A stretch of DNA of 64,000 nucleotides from an uncultured Actinomycetes bacterium (lineage in GTDB: Bacteria > Actinomycetota > Actinomycetes > Mycobacteriales > Nakamurellaceae). How positions within the stretch are numbered: the first letter of the stretch is position 1; each line of letters opens with the position of its first letter. The stretch spans positions 14,096-78,095 of the forward strand of contig CALANS010000149.1 of NCBI GenBank assembly GCA_937926105.1, given 5' to 3'. Below, one piece after another: positions 53,136 to 63,279 of this stretch. The notes under the pieces were generated by a model. The model was not told the origin of the DNA, searched no databases, and saw only the letters and a program-made list of their open reading frames with translations. Position numbers and translations under genes: made by a program.

Positions 53136-54362
53136 TCAAACGTCGACGGATGAGCTGCTTGTGACAATACGAAAGCGCTGATGGGGCAGGGTCACGGCTG
53201 CAATGCGGGCACGTTCGTCCTCATCAGCGACCACAACAATTGCGGCGGAGAACCGCCTGGCCAGTCCGTGGGTGATGCACGAGGCGACAGGGCTGATCAC
53301 GGCGCAAAGCCTCTCGCCGACGTACACCGGCACACCCATTGCATGTCGCCGTACGCCAACGGGGCGTACCAACACCCAGGGGTCCATGCGGGTCTCCCGG
53401 TAGACGAGATCCATGGTCGGCTCGATCAGTGACCGCTGCTGTTCCGACAGGGCCGCGAGGTGGTCCGGGTAACGAGCCAGCTTTCGGTTCACGATTGCTC
53501 GGCGCGCGCGAGCCCAGCGTTCTGTGGCATTGCGTTGCTCATCGTCCGCCGCGCGGTGTGGCCAGGTAGTCCACAGCGCCCGGCCGGCGCTGCGACCGGA
53601 ATGGCTGGAGTTCACCGGTGCGGTCGCGAGGTGTTGTTCGATGGCACCTCGGCAGACGCCTTCGACAAATCTCATGAGCGTGAGCGTCGGCCCGGTAAAC
53701 CACTGCCCGTGGCCCGGGCATGGACAGTTAGGTTCAGCAGCAGATTTGCCACGCCGGCACCATGCCCGGTCTTCGCACCAAGAAGGCTGGAACACGCCAT
53801 GCCCGTCGAGGACCATCCAGACTTCCTTGAGGTGTGGCGGTTCGCGTCGGTCGATTGCTCGGCCAATTTGCGCCGAAGGTACATGGGTCACCCATGGCGC
53901 CTGGCTGTCGGTCACCCAACAGACCTCCACGCCGTCAGCCGCCATGGTGGCGGTGCGTTCGGCCAGGTCCTGGATCGTCGCGGAGGACAGTTGCGCCTCC
54001 CATGCGATGCGTCGACGTCCATCGGGCGCGGTCGCGAGAACGTCCGCGCGCCATCCGCTGCCGGGAACCTCGAGTTCAGCCTGCCAACCGGTGGCGCGAA
54101 CTGCACTCGCCAATTCCAGTTTGAGCAGTCGATGGGCGACAGTCTCGCCCCGCACCGGGCAGTCTGACGGCTGGACACGGTGTGCGAAAAAGCGCTTGCC
54201 CTTCTTGGAGACCTTCGCTGACATCGGCGCCGAGCACGCTCTGCATGTCAGCGGCGCTGGCGGCCGGACTCGGTGCACGTCCTGCCACCTGGCGATTCCA
54301 CCGAGGTCCGGAAGCGTGACGTCGAGCAGCCCGAGCTCTGCATGAACGGCCGTGAGTGGCAT
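53136..54362 (-). CDS. CoiA-like nuclease
   Basis: 408 aa from the ATG at 54362 (a TTG at 54371 is an alternative). N-terminal zinc-finger-like CRACSAPMSAKVSKKGKRFF and the FAHR ... ETVAHRLLK region, then a PD-(D/E)XK core (WRADVLATAPDGRRRIAWEA) match the competence-protein CoiA family of predicted nucleases. A second Cys/His cluster (CPCPGHGQW) follows. On mobile elements CoiA-like proteins are thought to process DNA or act in defence. Upstream of the DUF4913 cassette. Confidence 0.78.
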   Translation of the reverse strand: MPLTAVHAELGLLDVTLPDLGGIARWQDVHRVRPPAPLTCRACSAPMSAKVSKKGKRFFAHRVQPSDCPVRGETVAHRLLKLELASAVRATGWQAELEVPGSGWRADVLATAPDGRRRIAWEAQLSSATIQDLAERTATMAADGVEVCWVTDSQAPWVTHVPSAQIGRAIDRREPPHLKEVWMVLDGHGVFQPSWCEDRAWCRRGKSAAEPNCPCPGHGQWFTGPTLTLMRFVEGVCRGAIEQHLATAPVNSSHSGRSAGRALWTTWPHRAADDEQRNATERWARARRAIVNRKLARYPDHLAALSEQQRSLIEPTMDLVYRETRMDPWVLVRPVGVRRHAMGVPVYVGERLCAVISPVASCITHGLARRFSAAIVVVADEDERARIAAVTLPHQRFRIVTSSSSVDV

Positions 54363-54566
54363 AGCAGCCAATTGTGCAGAACAGGTACGACGTTGGACCC
54401 AGCTTGCGTTCGCGCCGGCAACGCGGAACCGAGGCTGAACCAGTTGCCATCCTCGTTCATTATCCGCTCATGCTTCAACTGGTCTGCCTGTAGGTAGCCG
54501 AATCTGGCCGTACATATGCACTAAACAGTTTCGGGATCGGCCCTTCGAGGGCTATGTCATGCAGAT

Positions 54567-54812
54567 CTATGTCTCGGGTCGGGAATTCGCTTCATCTGGT
54601 TGACGTGAAGCTGCCCTGGACGACCAGCAGCAACTGGGGAGCGCACGGCGTTGAGCCGGTGCGTTGTGCGGTCGCCGCACGATCCGGACCCAATCGGCAG
54701 CGCGCGCGGGGTTCACCTCAACGGCGACGGTATGCCAGCCCAGTCTCAAGTTGCGAAGATGACGTGCATCCTCGTCATGGGGTCCCATCCGTCCAGAAGA
54801 CCACGCGGTCAT
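54567..54812 (-). CDS. small hypothetical protein coupled to the EVE-HNH gene
   Basis: 81 aa. Its ATG overlaps the EVE-HNH stop as ATGA, the main reason to accept it. Sequence RHLRNLRLGWHTVAVEVNPA looks like a folded segment; the C-terminal third is Arg/Ser-rich with a Cys pair (LPSCCW). No family recognised. Could be a C-terminal relic of a larger gene. Confidence 0.4.
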   Translation of the reverse strand: MTAWSSGRMGPHDEDARHLRNLRLGWHTVAVEVNPARAADWVRIVRRPHNAPAQRRALPSCCWSSRAASRQPDEANSRPET

Positions 54813-56182
54813 CCCATCGCGGGGCGCCCGAACTTCATCGATTGGTCGGACCAGTCGGGTCGCCCGTCCCGGTCTAAGTGAAACATTCCGGCGTCATGGG
54901 CGCGATGGTGGTTCGGGCACATGAGCCGACCGTTCGCAATCGACGACGGGCCGCCCAGTGAGTCAGGCACTAGGTGCGCGGCTTCGAGGAGTTCCACGAC
55001 ATCGAACCCGCACACCACGCACCGGTGCGGATAGTGGGTCAGCAAGAGCCGCCTGAACCGCCGCTGATGCCTCCGCTGCCGGGCCACGACAATGCGGTAA
55101 CCGCGCTCAATCTCGTCGTTGAACCCATCCGGCCGCAGCGCGTTCATCACGAGCGTCGCCAGGCGCTCGTTATGCCAGGCGTCGCGGCGGACGCGCCCGG
55201 TGTATTCCGGTCCGGCCACCACCGAGGTGATGGCGTCACTGAGCTCGTCGTCTGCTGAAGCGGCCACCAGCGCGTACGGGTCGCCGTGGTGGACGAACAC
55301 TCCGTGCTGTGTCGCGGATGTCTCAAGCCCCAGGTATTCGGCGCGCTCCCGTGCGCTCTCGTTGATCAATACGCTCCACCGCACGAATTCACCGTCGGGG
55401 CCGAGTGTCGTATACATGGCTTCGGTCCCGCCAATGTTGACCCGATATGCGGTCCGTCGTGTCGAGCTTGAGGATTTGGGGAGGCAGGACACACCCCACG
55501 TGCCGTCAACAAGCTCAGCAGCGTCGAGGTACAGCGCAAGGACAGACAAGGCGTCCGCCGCTGCCGGTGCTTTGAGGAGTCGATCGACGGCCGCCGGGTC
55601 GGTCGTCGTGACAGAGCCCGGTCGCCAAGGGGCGTCTGGGTCGAGTTCTGGTAGTTGCGAATTGAACCAGTCGCACAACCGCCGGTACTCCTCGAGCTCG
55701 GGAGACTCGAACGGGAAGCGCCAGCCCAACCCGGCCAGGTGATCCCGCCATAAGACTTCGAGCTGCTCGGCCACTTCAGCGGCAAGCTGCGCTCCGCCTC
55801 CTTGGAACGTCCATTCCTTGGCGGGGATCGCCTCTTGCAGCACTGCGCGGGGAAGCACGGTATCTGGTGTCAGTAGCGCGTCCCACTCGACTGGCACGTA
55901 CGGCATATCGCGTGGGTCGTCCTCGGCCCAACTGGGCCCCACGAAGATGCCGCCGGTCGCGGTGCCGGATGCGATTATGCCAAGAGGATGTTGGCGCACC
56001 TTGATCAGAAAGATTCTGTCGCCCGCAGAGATCCCAGACCATCGCGTGCCGCTTGACCACGCGTCAGAAGCCGCCCCGGCCAGGCGGAGTCGCCTCGCCA
56101 GGTATTGGAGATCATGGAACTCCCAGTCCTTTGGGTTCCACAGCACTACGAACGTCGTCACAGGCGTCAACTTCGCTTCCAC
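54809..56182 (-). CDS. EVE-like domain fused to HNH endonuclease
   Basis: 457 aa from a GTG at 56182 (a GTG at 56161 would start directly at the domain). The N-terminal domain (FVVLWNPKDWEF, ISAGDRIFLIKVR, LGIIASGTA) has the EVE/PUA-like pattern of modified-base readers. The C-terminal 70 residues are an HNH nuclease: HRCVVCGFDVVELLEAAHLV ... GRLMCPNHHRAHD. The middle 250 residues are of unknown fold. A modification-dependent (type IV-like) restriction enzyme is the likeliest role. Directly downstream of the type III-like Mod gene on the same strand. Confidence 0.8.
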   Translation of the reverse strand: MEAKLTPVTTFVVLWNPKDWEFHDLQYLARRLRLAGAASDAWSSGTRWSGISAGDRIFLIKVRQHPLGIIASGTATGGIFVGPSWAEDDPRDMPYVPVEWDALLTPDTVLPRAVLQEAIPAKEWTFQGGGAQLAAEVAEQLEVLWRDHLAGLGWRFPFESPELEEYRRLCDWFNSQLPELDPDAPWRPGSVTTTDPAAVDRLLKAPAAADALSVLALYLDAAELVDGTWGVSCLPKSSSSTRRTAYRVNIGGTEAMYTTLGPDGEFVRWSVLINESARERAEYLGLETSATQHGVFVHHGDPYALVAASADDELSDAITSVVAGPEYTGRVRRDAWHNERLATLVMNALRPDGFNDEIERGYRIVVARQRRHQRRFRRLLLTHYPHRCVVCGFDVVELLEAAHLVPDSLGGPSSIANGRLMCPNHHRAHDAGMFHLDRDGRPDWSDQSMKFGRPAMG

Positions 56183-56240
56183 GGCGGGATACTGCCGCAG
56201 CTGGCGCTGGCAGGTCGATCGGGGCGTGACGGCTGCGCGG

Positions 56241-59093
56241 TCATACCTCGAATACCTTCATGACCTCGTCGCCGTAGTCGTTGATGACCTTGACGGCGAT
56301 CTGGCCGGTGTCGGGAGCGGGAAAGGGCCGGGAGACGGTGGAGTTGAGGCTGGCCCAGGCGTCAACGTCGATCTCGGCCCCCAGCGCCGTCTTGAGCCTC
56401 TTGTAGGGGTCGCCGCCGCCGGTGAAGTAGCAGTGCCGGACGAAGAACGAGTCGCCGTTGTAGTTGGTGTCGATCATCCACAGGGCGATGTGGTTGGTGT
56501 CGCCCGAGCGCACCTCGTCGGTGGTGGGGTCGTAGACGTCGACGCCGTTGAGGGTCACGACGACCTGGCCGTCCGCATCCCTGTCCAGGTCGATGTCAGG
56601 CTCGCCGAACACGGTGAACAGGTTGCCCGCGCCGGTCTTCTTCAGCGCGTCGCCCATCAGCAGGTCGACGTTCATCCGGACGAACAGCACCTTGATTGTT
56701 CCGAAGGCGCGCTCGCCGGCGACGTTGGCGAAGCCGTCCCTGGTGGCGTCGATGGTGACGCCATCCGACTCGGTCAACTCGACCACGGTGGGGTCGAAGG
56801 CGAACGCGAGCAGGCACAGCAGGTCGATGTCCCCGGCGTCGATGGCCTCCTTGACTGCGTCGCGGGCGAACGACTGGCCGACTGTGCCGTACTGCGGGCC
56901 GATGGCGACGCCGACCCGGGTGTGGGACGTCGGGCCGGTGATGGAGTCGTCGGCGCTCGCCGGGTCTGCATCGCGAGCCTCGTCCCCGATGGGGGCAGGG
57001 CCGCCTGGAAGCTGCGCGCCCACGGCCTGGATGTAGGTGCCCGCATAGGGTTCCAGAGTCTCGAACCGGATGCGTTCGGCACGACGACCATTCTGGATGC
57101 CCGCCTTGGTCAGGTTGGCCAGCACCGATTGCTCGAAATTCGGCGAGTCCGGCTGCTCGGCGCCGAGCTGCTCGCTGATGGATTCGCGGCCCTCGGAATC
57201 CGGGCTGCCGGCGAACGCCAAGGATCGGTGCGGGGACAGCGACTCGACGGTGAACGGGCCGGACACGCGCACGATACCCTTGTCTTCGTAAGGCTTGTCG
57301 TAGAGCAACTCGAAGTCGGCGTGCCGTTTGATGGCGGCGTCGATCTCGGTGCGGCTCATCCCCTCGTGGATGTCCGGGTTGTTCGCGATGGACTTCAGCG
57401 TGATGTGTTGTACGCGCTGGTAGACGAACCCGTGCCGAATGTCACCGGCGTTCGACGACCCTGCCAGTGACGAGGACGTCGGGGAAGGCGTGGGGCGGCC
57501 GGTGATCTCGGCCAGCTTCCGCCGCCCGGTGGCCGAGTCTGCCTTGAGGTAGTACGGGAATCGGGCGCCCATCAGCCGTTGCCGGGCCAGGGCGAGCGCG
57601 ACCCGGGAGGTGTCGATGGTGATCCAGCGCCGCCCCCACTGCTCGGCGGCGAAGGCGGTGGTGCCGGACCCGCACGTGGGGTCGATGACGAGGTCTCCAG
57701 GGTCCGTGCACATCAGCATGCAGCGCTCGATGACCTTGGTGTTGGTCTGAACCACATATAGCTTGTCCGCGGCGAAACCTGCCGTGGTCGTATCGTCCCA
57801 GTCGTTTGAGATCGGGTAGGCGGCGAAGTCATCGAGGTAGCGAACATAGCGAAGCGTGTCGCCTGCTGCCGTCAGCCTTCTGCTGGCCTTAAGGCGTGCC
57901 ATTCCGCACGAATTTGTTTTCCATCCTCCGCCACGAGGACGAAAGGTCTTTCCGTCCAGATCCACAGCGAAAACAGTCGTCTGGCCCACTCGCGTGGTTT
58001 GCGAGACCAAATTGTCGGCCGTGAAGATTCGGCTTCCCTCGGAAGGTTGCGCTATCTCGTAAGTTGTGGCGGTTCTTCGAGTCCCGTCGGGTAGCTCAAG
58101 CCGGTTGTACCCAGTTCCACCTGACCCCCCTGGGTCCTTCGGCTTGAATAGCTGCCGGTACTTCACGGACGTCAGGTCTTTGGCGAACCAGAGAAGGTAG
58201 TTGTTGACGCTAGCGAGTACGTTTGTGCCGCCAGAGAAGCTTCCGGCACCGGTCGTGGTCTTGAAAGCGATCTGGCTGACGAAGTTGTCGCTCCCGAAAA
58301 CCTCGTCCATCAGGCTCCGCGCTAGATGGACGTTCTCATCGCCGATTTGGACGAAGCACGATCCGGACTCTGTCAACAATTCCCGCGCCACCAGCAGCCG
58401 ATCCCGCAGATACGACAAGTACGAGTGGATGCCGAGTTCCCAGGTGTCGCGGAAGGCTCGGATCTGCTCGGCCTCGCGCGCCGCGTCCTCGATCTTGCCG
58501 TCCTTGACATCCCGCGACCGCGCCGACGCCTGCCAGTTGGAGCCGAACTTGATGCCGTACGGCGGGTCAATGTAGATCATCTGGACGGTGCCTCGCAGGT
58601 CTTCCCTTTCGGCCAGCGAGGCCATGACCTGCAGTGAGTCGCCCAGGATCATGCGGTTGGACCAGTTGGCGTCGTGGGCGTAGAACTCCAGGTTGTCCAG
58701 CGGGCCGAGGCCGTCGAAGTCGTCGAACAGGCTCAGTTCCGGCTCGGGCTCGTCGTCCTTCGCGGTTTGGCGCAGGTTCTCGATCAGCACCCGCGGGTCG
58801 ATCTTCTCCTGGATATAGATGGGCGGGGCGTCCACCATTATGTCGGCCGCGTTGGCAATGTCCTGCGCCGATTCCGGAACTCCAGCGGTCCCGGCGCCGT
58901 ACTTGCCACGCCATACCAATTGTGGATCCTGGGTCACGTCCCGCGCGACGAGGATCTGCCGGGCCCGCTCGATCTCCGGGGTGACGAACTCCTGCGCGTC
59001 GGCGGTGGGCAGGTTGATGCGCTTGTCCCCGTGTGTGATCGACTCCACCGGCACCGGCCCCGACGGCTTGGTCCTTCTACCGCGCGGGGGCAT
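56241..59093 (-). CDS. type III-like DNA methyltransferase (Mod)
   Basis: 950 aa from the ATG at 59093 with AGGAGG upstream; it overlaps the end of the Res gene by 17 bp. Motif IV IYIDPPYGIKFGSNW precedes motif I IDPTCGSGTTAFAAEQW, the circularly permuted order of beta-class adenine methyltransferases in type III systems. The 350-residue C-terminal extension, longer than in standard Mod proteins, probably holds target recognition. Operon Res-Mod-EVE/HNH on the minus strand. Confidence 0.88.
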   Translation of the reverse strand: MPPRGRRTKPSGPVPVESITHGDKRINLPTADAQEFVTPEIERARQILVARDVTQDPQLVWRGKYGAGTAGVPESAQDIANAADIMVDAPPIYIQEKIDPRVLIENLRQTAKDDEPEPELSLFDDFDGLGPLDNLEFYAHDANWSNRMILGDSLQVMASLAEREDLRGTVQMIYIDPPYGIKFGSNWQASARSRDVKDGKIEDAAREAEQIRAFRDTWELGIHSYLSYLRDRLLVARELLTESGSCFVQIGDENVHLARSLMDEVFGSDNFVSQIAFKTTTGAGSFSGGTNVLASVNNYLLWFAKDLTSVKYRQLFKPKDPGGSGGTGYNRLELPDGTRRTATTYEIAQPSEGSRIFTADNLVSQTTRVGQTTVFAVDLDGKTFRPRGGGWKTNSCGMARLKASRRLTAAGDTLRYVRYLDDFAAYPISNDWDDTTTAGFAADKLYVVQTNTKVIERCMLMCTDPGDLVIDPTCGSGTTAFAAEQWGRRWITIDTSRVALALARQRLMGARFPYYLKADSATGRRKLAEITGRPTPSPTSSSLAGSSNAGDIRHGFVYQRVQHITLKSIANNPDIHEGMSRTEIDAAIKRHADFELLYDKPYEDKGIVRVSGPFTVESLSPHRSLAFAGSPDSEGRESISEQLGAEQPDSPNFEQSVLANLTKAGIQNGRRAERIRFETLEPYAGTYIQAVGAQLPGGPAPIGDEARDADPASADDSITGPTSHTRVGVAIGPQYGTVGQSFARDAVKEAIDAGDIDLLCLLAFAFDPTVVELTESDGVTIDATRDGFANVAGERAFGTIKVLFVRMNVDLLMGDALKKTGAGNLFTVFGEPDIDLDRDADGQVVVTLNGVDVYDPTTDEVRSGDTNHIALWMIDTNYNGDSFFVRHCYFTGGGDPYKRLKTALGAEIDVDAWASLNSTVSRPFPAPDTGQIAVKVINDYGDEVMKVFEV

Positions 59094-62000
59094 GTGTTCC
59101 TCCTGTGCTGTGGCTGCTGCGATCGAACGTGGATGGGCTCGCGAGGTCGAGCAGGTCGGGTGGGCCAAGGATGGCCCGGTCTGCGTACAGGTTATCGATT
59201 GCCTCGCCGAGTTCTTCCTTGATCGTCGGAGGGTTGGTGATCTCGACGTAGCCCCACCGGCCGAAGCCGCGATGGTTGTTGACGGCCGGGCACCACGAGT
59301 CGCGTGCCACGGCGGCCTTCATCGCCGTGGCCCCGGGAGAATGGGCCGACTTCTCACCGCCGGAAACCTCCACGATAAGGGTGCGCTCCGGCTCGGAGGG
59401 GTCGTTCTCGTCCCGCTTGCGGAGCCGCAGCAGGAAGTCGGGCACGTACCCGTGCGAGCGGCCCTGGAACACGTACGGGATGGCGAAGCCGAGGTGGTCG
59501 TTCTTCGCGTACGACGCTATCCGGGAGTCTTGCTCGCAGAAGGCCATCGTCAACTGCTCCCAGGTGTTGCCGCCCGGCCCGTCCAGCACCACGTGGCTGA
59601 TCTCGCATCGATCCGGCTCGGTCGGCACTGTGACTTTCCGGGTGGCGAACGACACCCGGCCGGTGGACCCGACCGGGTCGAACTGCCGCAGGATCGGCCG
59701 CATCCGGGCGCGTCGGTTGCCCTGCTGCGCGGTGATCGCGCGGTAGATGGCGTCCGCGGCCTGCGCCTCCCACAGCGAGTACGTCGCCAGGTAGCCGAGG
59801 CTGAACCCCGGCTGCACCGTCACCGCCTTGTCGATCCATTCGGTGCATAGCCGGACCAGGGACGGGAACAGCCAGGGCCGCTGTTCCTCCCGTGACGGCT
59901 GCTCCACGGCGGCTGCGTCACCGCTATCGACTGCGGTCGGAACGTCGTCGCCGTAGGCGAACTCGCGCCGCACCAGGCGGCGTGCCAATCGGTAGGCGAC
60001 GCTGCGCGGTCGCAGGTGCGCAGGGTCGGTGTGGATGAGCTCCGGGGTGCCGACGATGGGGGCGGCCTCGGTCCAACTGGGCACGGTGTCGGGGCCGATG
60101 ACGAACGGCGAAACCTTCTCGGGCAGGTACATCTCCTCGTCGGGGATCTCCAGCCGGTAGCCGACGACGTGCGGAAAGGTGATGCGCTGCGCCTCGCGGC
60201 CCGGCACGGACCGCACCTCGGTAGCCGGTCGCTGTGGTTTCGGGTCGACGACCGGTCGGTCGGCCGGGATGAACGAGAACGGAACGCCGTAGACGTTGGC
60301 GTACTCGGCGGGGAATCGGCCCGAATCGTCGGTGACGTAGCTGCGCCGCCGCAGCCCGCGACCCACCACCTGCTCGCACAGCAGTTGGCTGCCGAACGCG
60401 CGGATGCCCAGGATGTGCGTGACGGTGTTCGCGTCCCACCCTTCGGTGAGCATGGCCACCGAGACGACGCAGCGCACGTCCGAACCGAGGCTGTCGGGCT
60501 TGCCGACGGTGTTCATCACCTCGCGCAGCAGGTCCTCGTCGGTGATGGATTCCGCGTCACCGCCTGGGTTGCGCAACCTCCACTGTGCCTTGAACGCTTC
60601 GATCTCGGCGGCGGCGGAGTCCTTGAAGTCCTTCTTCATCCCCTCGCCGGACTCCAGCTGAGCGGAGTCGATCAGGATCGTGCGCGGTCTGGCCAGTGAA
60701 ATGCCGTCCTCGGCGTTGCAGAACAGGACCAGCTTGCCGGGGACGTCCTTAACGGCTCCGTCCTTGGTGGTGACCTCGGTGCCGGCGATCCAGTCGTAGA
60801 CCAGCCGGGAGACGGCGGTGTTCGGGCAGACCACGATGAACACCGGCGGTGGCTCACCGAACGGCTCGAGTTCACGCTGCCAATGGTCGAAGGAACGCTC
60901 GTAGGAGCGGTACAGGCTGTACAGGGCGCCCTCGAGTTCGACCGGCGGCATCCAGCCGGTGACGGCGATCTGCTTGACGTTTTTCTTGGGCAGTTGCTTG
61001 CCGATCTTGTCCCACAGGTCCAGGTAGACCACGCCGTTGGTGCGGGCGTCATCGTCCACCGGGATGCGGGGCACCTTGACGATGCCGGACTCGATGGCGT
61101 CCATCAGCGAGAAGTCGCTGACCGTCCACGGGAAGATGAACCCTTCCTTGTACCCGGAGCCGGAAAGGTAGAACGGGGTAGCCGACAGGTCGTAGACCGT
61201 CTTGATGCCGACCCGGCGGGCGATGGCCTGCAGTCCGGTGAACCAGATTCGGGCGTCCTTGTTCCGGTCGGACGCCTCCTTGTCGGGCTTCACCGCGCCG
61301 TCAGAGCCCTCGACGTCCGAGTCGACGGTCAGCGGCTTGTCCTGGTAGCAGTGGTGGGCTTCGTCGTTGAACACCATGATCTCGCCGGTGCGGGCAGCGG
61401 TGCCGACGCCCCAGCCGCGCAGCACCCGGGCGACCATCGCATCCTCGGTCTCCCGGAACGGATCGTCGCTGCGTTCGGCCAGCAGGATCTTGCGGGTAGT
61501 GCTGGCGATGCCTTTGATCTCCTTGGCGTCCCGGAGCTGGAAGGCGTGCCAGTTGGTGATGATGATCTGCGCCTTGCCCAGCAGCCCGGCCAGGTCGGCG
61601 GGGACCAGACCACGCTCACGGTAGTAGTTGTGCTCGTCGCCGGGCTGCAACACCCGCAGCCGGTCTCGGATGGTTATGCCAGGCGTGACCACCAGGAAGC
61701 GTTTGACGAACCGGCGGTCGGTGGGATTGGCGACCTTGTTCAGCGTCTGCCACGCGATCAGCATCGCCATCACGACCGTCTTGCCGGTTCCGGTGGCCAT
61801 CTTCAGCGCGATGCGGGGCAGTCCGTCGTTGTGGATCTCGTTCTGCGCGGCGATCCGTCCCCGCCATTGCTTGTAGCCCGCGTGGCGGCCGGCGACCTCG
61901 GCAAGGAATATCGCAGTCTCGGCCGCCTCGCGCTGCGCGAACAGGATGCGGTTGTCGCGGTCCGGGTCGGCCCAATGCGTGAGCAGTTTGTGGCTGATCG

Positions 62001-62316
62001 CGGTCGTGCCCTCGTAGTCCGCCGTCCGCCACCGTGAGACTTCAAGCCGCAGATCGTTGATCAGCAGGTTGTGCTCGACAGTCTCGTGCGTGTGCAGGGT
62101 CAGCTCGAGCTGGGCCGCCTGCGCCGGACTCTTGGAGTGCTTCTTCTTCGGGGTCGCGACCGGGATGAACGACTCGCTGGGCCGCCGCCCGTCGAGGATG
62201 ACTCCAGTGGGACCGCGGTCACCGATCTCGAAGTGGCGGGCAGGTAGGTCGTACGGACCGTTGAGCACCGGATCGTCCAACGCAGATCTCGCCGACCCAC
62301 CGGGGGCGTCTGACAT
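59077..62316 (-). CDS. type III-like restriction endonuclease (Res), BPTD_3080-like
   Basis: 1079 aa from the ATG at 62316 with GGGAGG upstream (62325-62330). SF2 helicase motifs: Walker A KMATGTGKTVVMAML, VFNDEAHHCY, LSATPFYLSG, and motif VI QVVGRGLRRR. The C-terminal region has a PD-(D/E)XK nuclease: GYVPDFLLRLR ... TLIVEVSGG. This is the restriction partner of the Mod gene. The DEAH motif and C-terminal nuclease match the BPTD_3080 family rather than classic EcoP15 Res. Confidence 0.87.
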   Translation of the reverse strand: MSDAPGGSARSALDDPVLNGPYDLPARHFEIGDRGPTGVILDGRRPSESFIPVATPKKKHSKSPAQAAQLELTLHTHETVEHNLLINDLRLEVSRWRTADYEGTTAISHKLLTHWADPDRDNRILFAQREAAETAIFLAEVAGRHAGYKQWRGRIAAQNEIHNDGLPRIALKMATGTGKTVVMAMLIAWQTLNKVANPTDRRFVKRFLVVTPGITIRDRLRVLQPGDEHNYYRERGLVPADLAGLLGKAQIIITNWHAFQLRDAKEIKGIASTTRKILLAERSDDPFRETEDAMVARVLRGWGVGTAARTGEIMVFNDEAHHCYQDKPLTVDSDVEGSDGAVKPDKEASDRNKDARIWFTGLQAIARRVGIKTVYDLSATPFYLSGSGYKEGFIFPWTVSDFSLMDAIESGIVKVPRIPVDDDARTNGVVYLDLWDKIGKQLPKKNVKQIAVTGWMPPVELEGALYSLYRSYERSFDHWQRELEPFGEPPPVFIVVCPNTAVSRLVYDWIAGTEVTTKDGAVKDVPGKLVLFCNAEDGISLARPRTILIDSAQLESGEGMKKDFKDSAAAEIEAFKAQWRLRNPGGDAESITDEDLLREVMNTVGKPDSLGSDVRCVVSVAMLTEGWDANTVTHILGIRAFGSQLLCEQVVGRGLRRRSYVTDDSGRFPAEYANVYGVPFSFIPADRPVVDPKPQRPATEVRSVPGREAQRITFPHVVGYRLEIPDEEMYLPEKVSPFVIGPDTVPSWTEAAPIVGTPELIHTDPAHLRPRSVAYRLARRLVRREFAYGDDVPTAVDSGDAAAVEQPSREEQRPWLFPSLVRLCTEWIDKAVTVQPGFSLGYLATYSLWEAQAADAIYRAITAQQGNRRARMRPILRQFDPVGSTGRVSFATRKVTVPTEPDRCEISHVVLDGPGGNTWEQLTMAFCEQDSRIASYAKNDHLGFAIPYVFQGRSHGYVPDFLLRLRKRDENDPSEPERTLIVEVSGGEKSAHSPGATAMKAAVARDSWCPAVNNHRGFGRWGYVEITNPPTIKEELGEAIDNLYADRAILGPPDLLDLASPSTFDRSSHSTGGTHAPAR

Positions 62317-63095
62317 ATCGTCACCTCCCACTGTCCTGCTCCTGAGGGGTCGCTCCGACTACCGCCTTCTCAATTCGGACCAACCGCACAGCAACCCTAG
62401 CCAGTTTGACGGCACCGGCGCGATGATGGGTGGCGGAGCGGTCTCGTCAATTCCGTAGTCTGCCCGACACCCACGGTGACGCAGCGATGCCGGCCAAGGG
62501 CGGCGAGGCTAATGCCTGCATCCAGTGGTGACACACCGGCGACGTCTTAGCCCGGGTGTCAGCGCACGTCCGTTCGCTTACGCCGTCGTCGCGAAGCGGG
62601 TCAGTACCTGCGGCCCGGACAACCCGGGGGGTGGCGGCCTTTCGGCATCTGCGCCCGGCTGATCGCTCCGCAAGGGTGGCCACGATCATCGCTGCGGAGC
62701 GGGCCCACCGGGCCCGGGACAGTCACGGGCGACACCAAGTGTTTACTGCGTCTCCAGCACGGCTTGCTGACGGCGGGATCGACTCGCCGCCTGGCGTGGG
62801 CAACCGTCGCGCAGCTCCCCGCACATTAGCCACTATGCACCGGACCCCCCCGGGGATTGCTCCTTGGGCAGGAGGTACTTCGTCGCCTGTCCATCATGGA
62901 AATGCCTGCCGGAGGCCAATCGGCCCGAACGGCACTGGTGTGCGTGCGGTTCGGGCCGACATGCTGGATGCCGTTGGAGCCTGCATCGGGGCGGACAGCG
63001 GGGGCTGTCGTCGTTAGGGGTGCCCTGGGGAATGGCCCGGGTGCCGGAGCAGCCCGCCGACCGGATTCATGCCTTCTGTGGACCGATACCGTAGA
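62317..63095. other. non-coding interval upstream of the restriction operon
   Basis: About 780 bp with no supported gene. Several overlapping open frames are Arg/Pro-rich shadows. It should hold the restriction operon promoter, but no clear promoter or repeat could be assigned. Confidence 0.35.
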
Positions 63096-63260
63096 TCAGG
63101 GGTTGGGTAGGTCGCGGTTCTCAATACCATTCATGTCGCCGCTCTTCTCCAGGATGTCCCAGACTGGTTGCGGCAGGTCTGCGAACGGATTCTGGGGTGT
63201 AGCGATCGGCGTAGGTTCAGATGCCGATGCCGACGCCGATGGCCATTGATCATCTGTCAT
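63096..63260 (-). CDS. 54-aa hypothetical protein downstream of the membrane protein
   Basis: Starts at the ATG at 63260 with GGAG about 10 nt upstream and ends TGA at 63096-63098. The sequence begins TDDQWPSASASASEPTP, then FADLPQPVWDILEKSGDMNG, an amphipathic helix near the C-terminus. It lies 19 bp after the upstream membrane-protein stop, so the two are co-transcribed. Function unknown; a small partner of the membrane protein is possible. Confidence 0.6.
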   Translation of the reverse strand: MTDDQWPSASASASEPTPIATPQNPFADLPQPVWDILEKSGDMNGIENRDLPNP

Positions 63261-63279
63261 TGTTACTACTCCATTCTAT

